DNA of 64,000 bases from Progne subis subis (Eukaryota > Chordata > Aves > Passeriformes > Hirundinidae): NCBI GenBank assembly GCA_022316685.1, contig JAKJHU010000764.1, forward strand, positions 1 to 64,000, in the 5' to 3' direction. This document shows, piece after piece, positions 60,701 to 64,000 of this stretch. Position numbers and translations under genes: made by a program. The notes below the pieces were generated by a model. That model was not told the DNA's origin. It saw only the letters and a list, made by a program, of their open reading frames with translations, and did not search any database. The first letter of the stretch is position 1, and the number at the start of each line of letters is the position of its first letter.

Positions 60701-63700
60701 GCATTCCAGGCAAATCCTGCTCCTGATGCTGCTTCGTGATTTTATTACAGAAAATCAAGTGGTAGAAAGAGGGTTTAGTTGTTATTAACATTTAATTATT
60801 ATTATGGGTATATCATAGCAAGACAAAAAGTTTTTTGGGAACAGGATTTAAATTCAGAGAGGCATCTTTGCCCTTGTCCTCGTTAAACTTTAGAGAAATT
60901 TTTACTTTTCGAAGAGCTGCTTATACCTCTGTTCAAATAATTACCTGAATGCAACACAGGAGAGGAAATGACAGGTAACAGTGAGATTGTATTGGATCCT
61001 AAGAAAGCTGGGACTCAAAAATGGTGCGTGAAGGTAAAATTTCATCTTTTCTGTAATCAGAATTGATGTCATGAGTTTAGTGATTCATTGCAGGCCTACA
61101 ATTCTTTAAATTTCTGATTTATGTTAAATTTATTTTCTGTCATAATGAAGAACACTTCACATTAATCAGCAGAGCACTCTTCATTAATCAGAATATAAAG
61201 GATAAATCTACATTTTCTCATTATTTAATTAGAATTTGATAACACGTAAATGACATTTATTTGCCATTTCCTTTGTAAAATTCAGTGTTTAATAAAAACC
61301 TATTCAGTGCTTGTGTGGCCAAAACCAGGAAGCAAACCTTATGATAAGAAAGCTTAGAAGCATAATATTAAATGAAAACAAGGTGATTTATTGGAGTCTT
61401 TTAATTTTGTTGGTGTTGATGAGGCTATCATTTACATTGGTGACCACTTTTAATTTTTAACAATTTTTAATTTTTAACGATGAAGCTATCATTTTATGGT
61501 GACCGCTTCTCGGGTGTTTGTTGAATGTACCTGTTCAAGATGCTATGATGTTTGTGAAATTCAGTTTAATCAGGTTCACTTATTGGTGTCATTTAGAGAT
61601 TTTGATTTAGGGCATCCTTCCCTGTGCACCCTAAATCCCACCGGGCACCAGCAGCAAACTGGGAACCAGTGAGAGGCACCAGCATCCCATGGATCTATCC
61701 GATCCTGGAGTTGAGGGGGGCTCCAGCTCTGTGGGGCACGGTGCCAAGGCAAAACTGCAACTCCACCAACTCAGTTTGTTTGTGCAGCAATATTTCCAGT
61801 GCAGCTCATCATTTTTCTTTTCTCTCTTTTGTTTTTTGCTTGTTTCAGAGAAGTGCAGCTCAGCCTCTTTCCCCGGACAGCTCCATCCTGCTCGGCCGTG
61901 TGAGCTCTGCCCCTCTGGCTGCTGGGCACTGGCAGGAAAATCTCTTTTCCTACAGAAATCTCAGCATGTCACAGGTAAACCCCAGCAGCCAGATGAGAAA
62001 TAAAGATATTTCAGTTGGGAAGCCATTTCTGAACACGGATAAAATAAGGATAAAGTTGATGTGCTTGCATTAATTGATGCTGATAAAATTGTAGCACATC
62101 TGTAACTGTCCCAGCCTCTGCCTTGACACTTCTGCTGCAGTCATGTTCTTTGGTTTTTTATTCTTTATTGTGAAATTTTTAGGGTATGGGTGAAAACATT
62201 TGTCTTAAAAGCGTACGGGAAATTGTTGATGACTGATGAGGTCATAACATTAACATGAGGTTGTAATAATGAAAGAAAATGATGTAACAAATGAAGAAAT
62301 AATTAATTAATATTTATATTTCAGTTAATGGAGAAACTCCTGACTTCCCAATTCCTTTAGAACTTGGAGCCCTTCAAACTCCTGTTTTTAGCTTGCTTTC
62401 TTTTTTTTTTTTTTTTTTGGTTAACAAAAACCTTCTCTCAGTTGGTGTTAGTTAAAGTAACTTTTCCCATTTGGGATTGCAAGTGTAAATGTGTATATCA
62501 TTAACTGCAGGAACTTCAGCATTTTGATTAGTTTTGACTGAAACCATTTTGGCTAGTTTGAGTCTTGCTCTTCCCCCAGACATGACGATGTACAGACAGA
62601 TGTCATCATGACTCATATCAGGATAAATTTGGGTTATGATATTTTGAATTCTCCTAGGAATAGAAATCAGGGATTTGTTAGGGTAATTCCATTGGAAAAT
62701 GGAAGCTGCACCCTAACTGCAGAGCCCCTGAGCGCCTTGTGCCTTCTCTCAGCTGCGGCCACATTGTATTCTGAGGAAGATGAGTTAATACAAACACTCT
62801 CTTCAGTAAGCTGTTTCCCTCTGGAATTTTTATTTTTATTATTTTTTAGCAGAGGAATTATCTCTGTTAAAAATTATTTTCCAGTCTCTGCAGATTAGTG
62901 TGTGAACTCTCTTGATTGTTGATCTTTTTCTATTTTTTCTGCTGTTGGAAGACCTCATGTCTACAGAAGGGTTTTATGCTCACTGTTTTATGCAGGTAAT
63001 TAAGAAATGGAATAATCCTACATACATAGAAAGGAGTTTCTTTTCCTGAACATAAAACTTGGTTATAAACATTCTGATGCATGACCTAAAACCACTTATT
63101 TCTGTAGCATAGAAATTGGAGATGCAGCAATACCTAATCAGCCTGGAGAGAACACTGCCTGTGCAGCCTGAGTGTTTTATTTAATAGATATGTGTCTACA
63201 TTCAGGGATGAAGTGTCTCAGTCCAATATTTCAACTAATGCCAGTTTTAAATCACCATTCAAGAACATTGTCCTCCAGGAAAACTAACACTAACATCATT
63301 TACAGTATGTAATAAAGAATAACTGAGTGAAACCTTCCAGGTAAGAGGATAGGAGTATTTTATGTATTATCATCTTGAAATTATCCTTTGTTCTGACAAT
63401 GCCAAGTGGTCACTGCAATGCATGAATTCCAAACTCACATTTGTAGTGCATGATTGTGTTGGAGGGAAATTAAAAGTGCAGGAGAAACTCAAGGAGGCTG
63501 AGTACTTCTTGCTCAACTTCCGGGGAGCAAGTGAAAATCTTTCTAAAGAACAAAAAGTTATGTGACCAGAAGGCATGATATAGCATGAGTCTGAGCTGTC
63601 AGAATGTACAAAATGTAAAATAATGGCTTAATGCTGGATCTGGGCCTGTGGCATTTTTCTTTAGAGGACATAGAAAACAAAATACAGGCCAATGGCAAAA

Positions 63701-64000
63701 AGCCCCGGTTTTCACTCCAAGCAAAGCTTTTGCCAGATGAAACTAATTAACTACGTGTTTGTTCCTTCATTAAGCACTTCTCAGAAAGACTCCTGATGGG
63801 AGAGAGTGAGAGGAAGAAGACCCTGCTTTATGCTATCCCTTTTGACTATTATTGGGAAAAGTGGAGCAGAGAGGAGCAAGGGGGATACAAGTACAAGAAA
63901 AAAAAAAACAAATGTGAGGTGGTTGTGCCTCCAGTGAGCAGAGCTTTGAAAAGGCAGAGAGTGACAGTCTCAATAGCAATTATCCCTGCCCCTACCAATC
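57722..64000 (-). other. KLHL4: 3' part of KLHL4 intron 1
   Basis: More than 6.2 kb upstream of exon 2 contains no ORF resembling the KLHL4 N-terminus on the minus strand. The first coding exon and promoter must therefore lie beyond the window. The stretch is AT-rich with no clear full-length repeat. It holds a short imperfect direct repeat at 61418-61508, a T-run near 62400 and a weak plus-strand exon-like block at 61849-61974. Confidence 0.7.
61418..61508. repeat. Imperfect 30-bp direct repeat in KLHL4 intron 1
   Basis: GATGAGGCTATCATTTACAT and its continuation to TGACCACTT at 61418-61448 recur as GATGAAGCTATCATTTTATG and GTGACCGCTT at 61479-61508. About 30 bp of T/A-rich sequence, itself containing repeated AATTTTTAAC, lies between them. 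Confidence 0.85.

Noticed and set aside
61624..62073. 149-codon plus-strand frame as a complete gene
   Set aside because: Only the central 126 bp has exon-like borders. No domain is recognisable and the ends are arbitrary, so it is kept only as a candidate exon finding.

Overview
The window reads as vertebrate nuclear DNA, most likely from a bird and probably a songbird. It is AT-rich, has long introns with GT-AG borders, carries one recognisable multi-exon gene, and is scattered with solo LTRs of endogenous-retrovirus types that I recognise from memory as avian or passerine. No bacterial, viral-genome, CRISPR or operon-like organisation is present.

The only protein-coding gene I can support is KLHL4 (kelch-like 4), on the minus strand. 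Ten consecutive coding exons run from 57721 down to the stop codon at 38822-38824. All reading phases join correctly, giving 578 in-frame codons plus stop with no internal break. Together they encode the BTB domain, the BACK domain and all six kelch repeats. The first coding exon (roughly 140 residues if the length is as in mammals) is not visible and should lie beyond 64000, so 57722-64000 is the 3' part of intron 1. KLHL4 is X-linked in mammals; the orthologous avian block is chromosome 4, or 4A in songbirds. That placement is knowledge-based, not seen here.

Layout: 1-38821 is non-coding sequence downstream of KLHL4, including its probable 3' UTR. It holds homopolymer tracts, a 460-bp polypurine composite microsatellite at about 10.16-10.63 kb, a GT-rich tract near 28 kb, a clean solo LTR at 15257-16033 with a perfect 5-bp target-site duplication, an LTR-like segment near 23.8-24.2 kb and an LTR-rich cluster at 30.4-31.7 kb. 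From 38822 to 57721 lies KLHL4, whose introns contain two related LTRs (40709-41441 and 46471-47164) plus LTR-like sequence on both sides of the 137-bp exon at 55919-56055. Several of these lie within 100 bp of splice sites. From 57722 to 64000 is intron 1, containing one weak candidate plus-strand exon at 61849-61974.

I found no novel biological system. The points most worth a second look are retroelement insertions crowded against KLHL4 splice sites, evidence of young LTR copies (about 1% apart over roughly 380 bp), and the polypurine array with an abrupt hexamer-to-pentamer switch.
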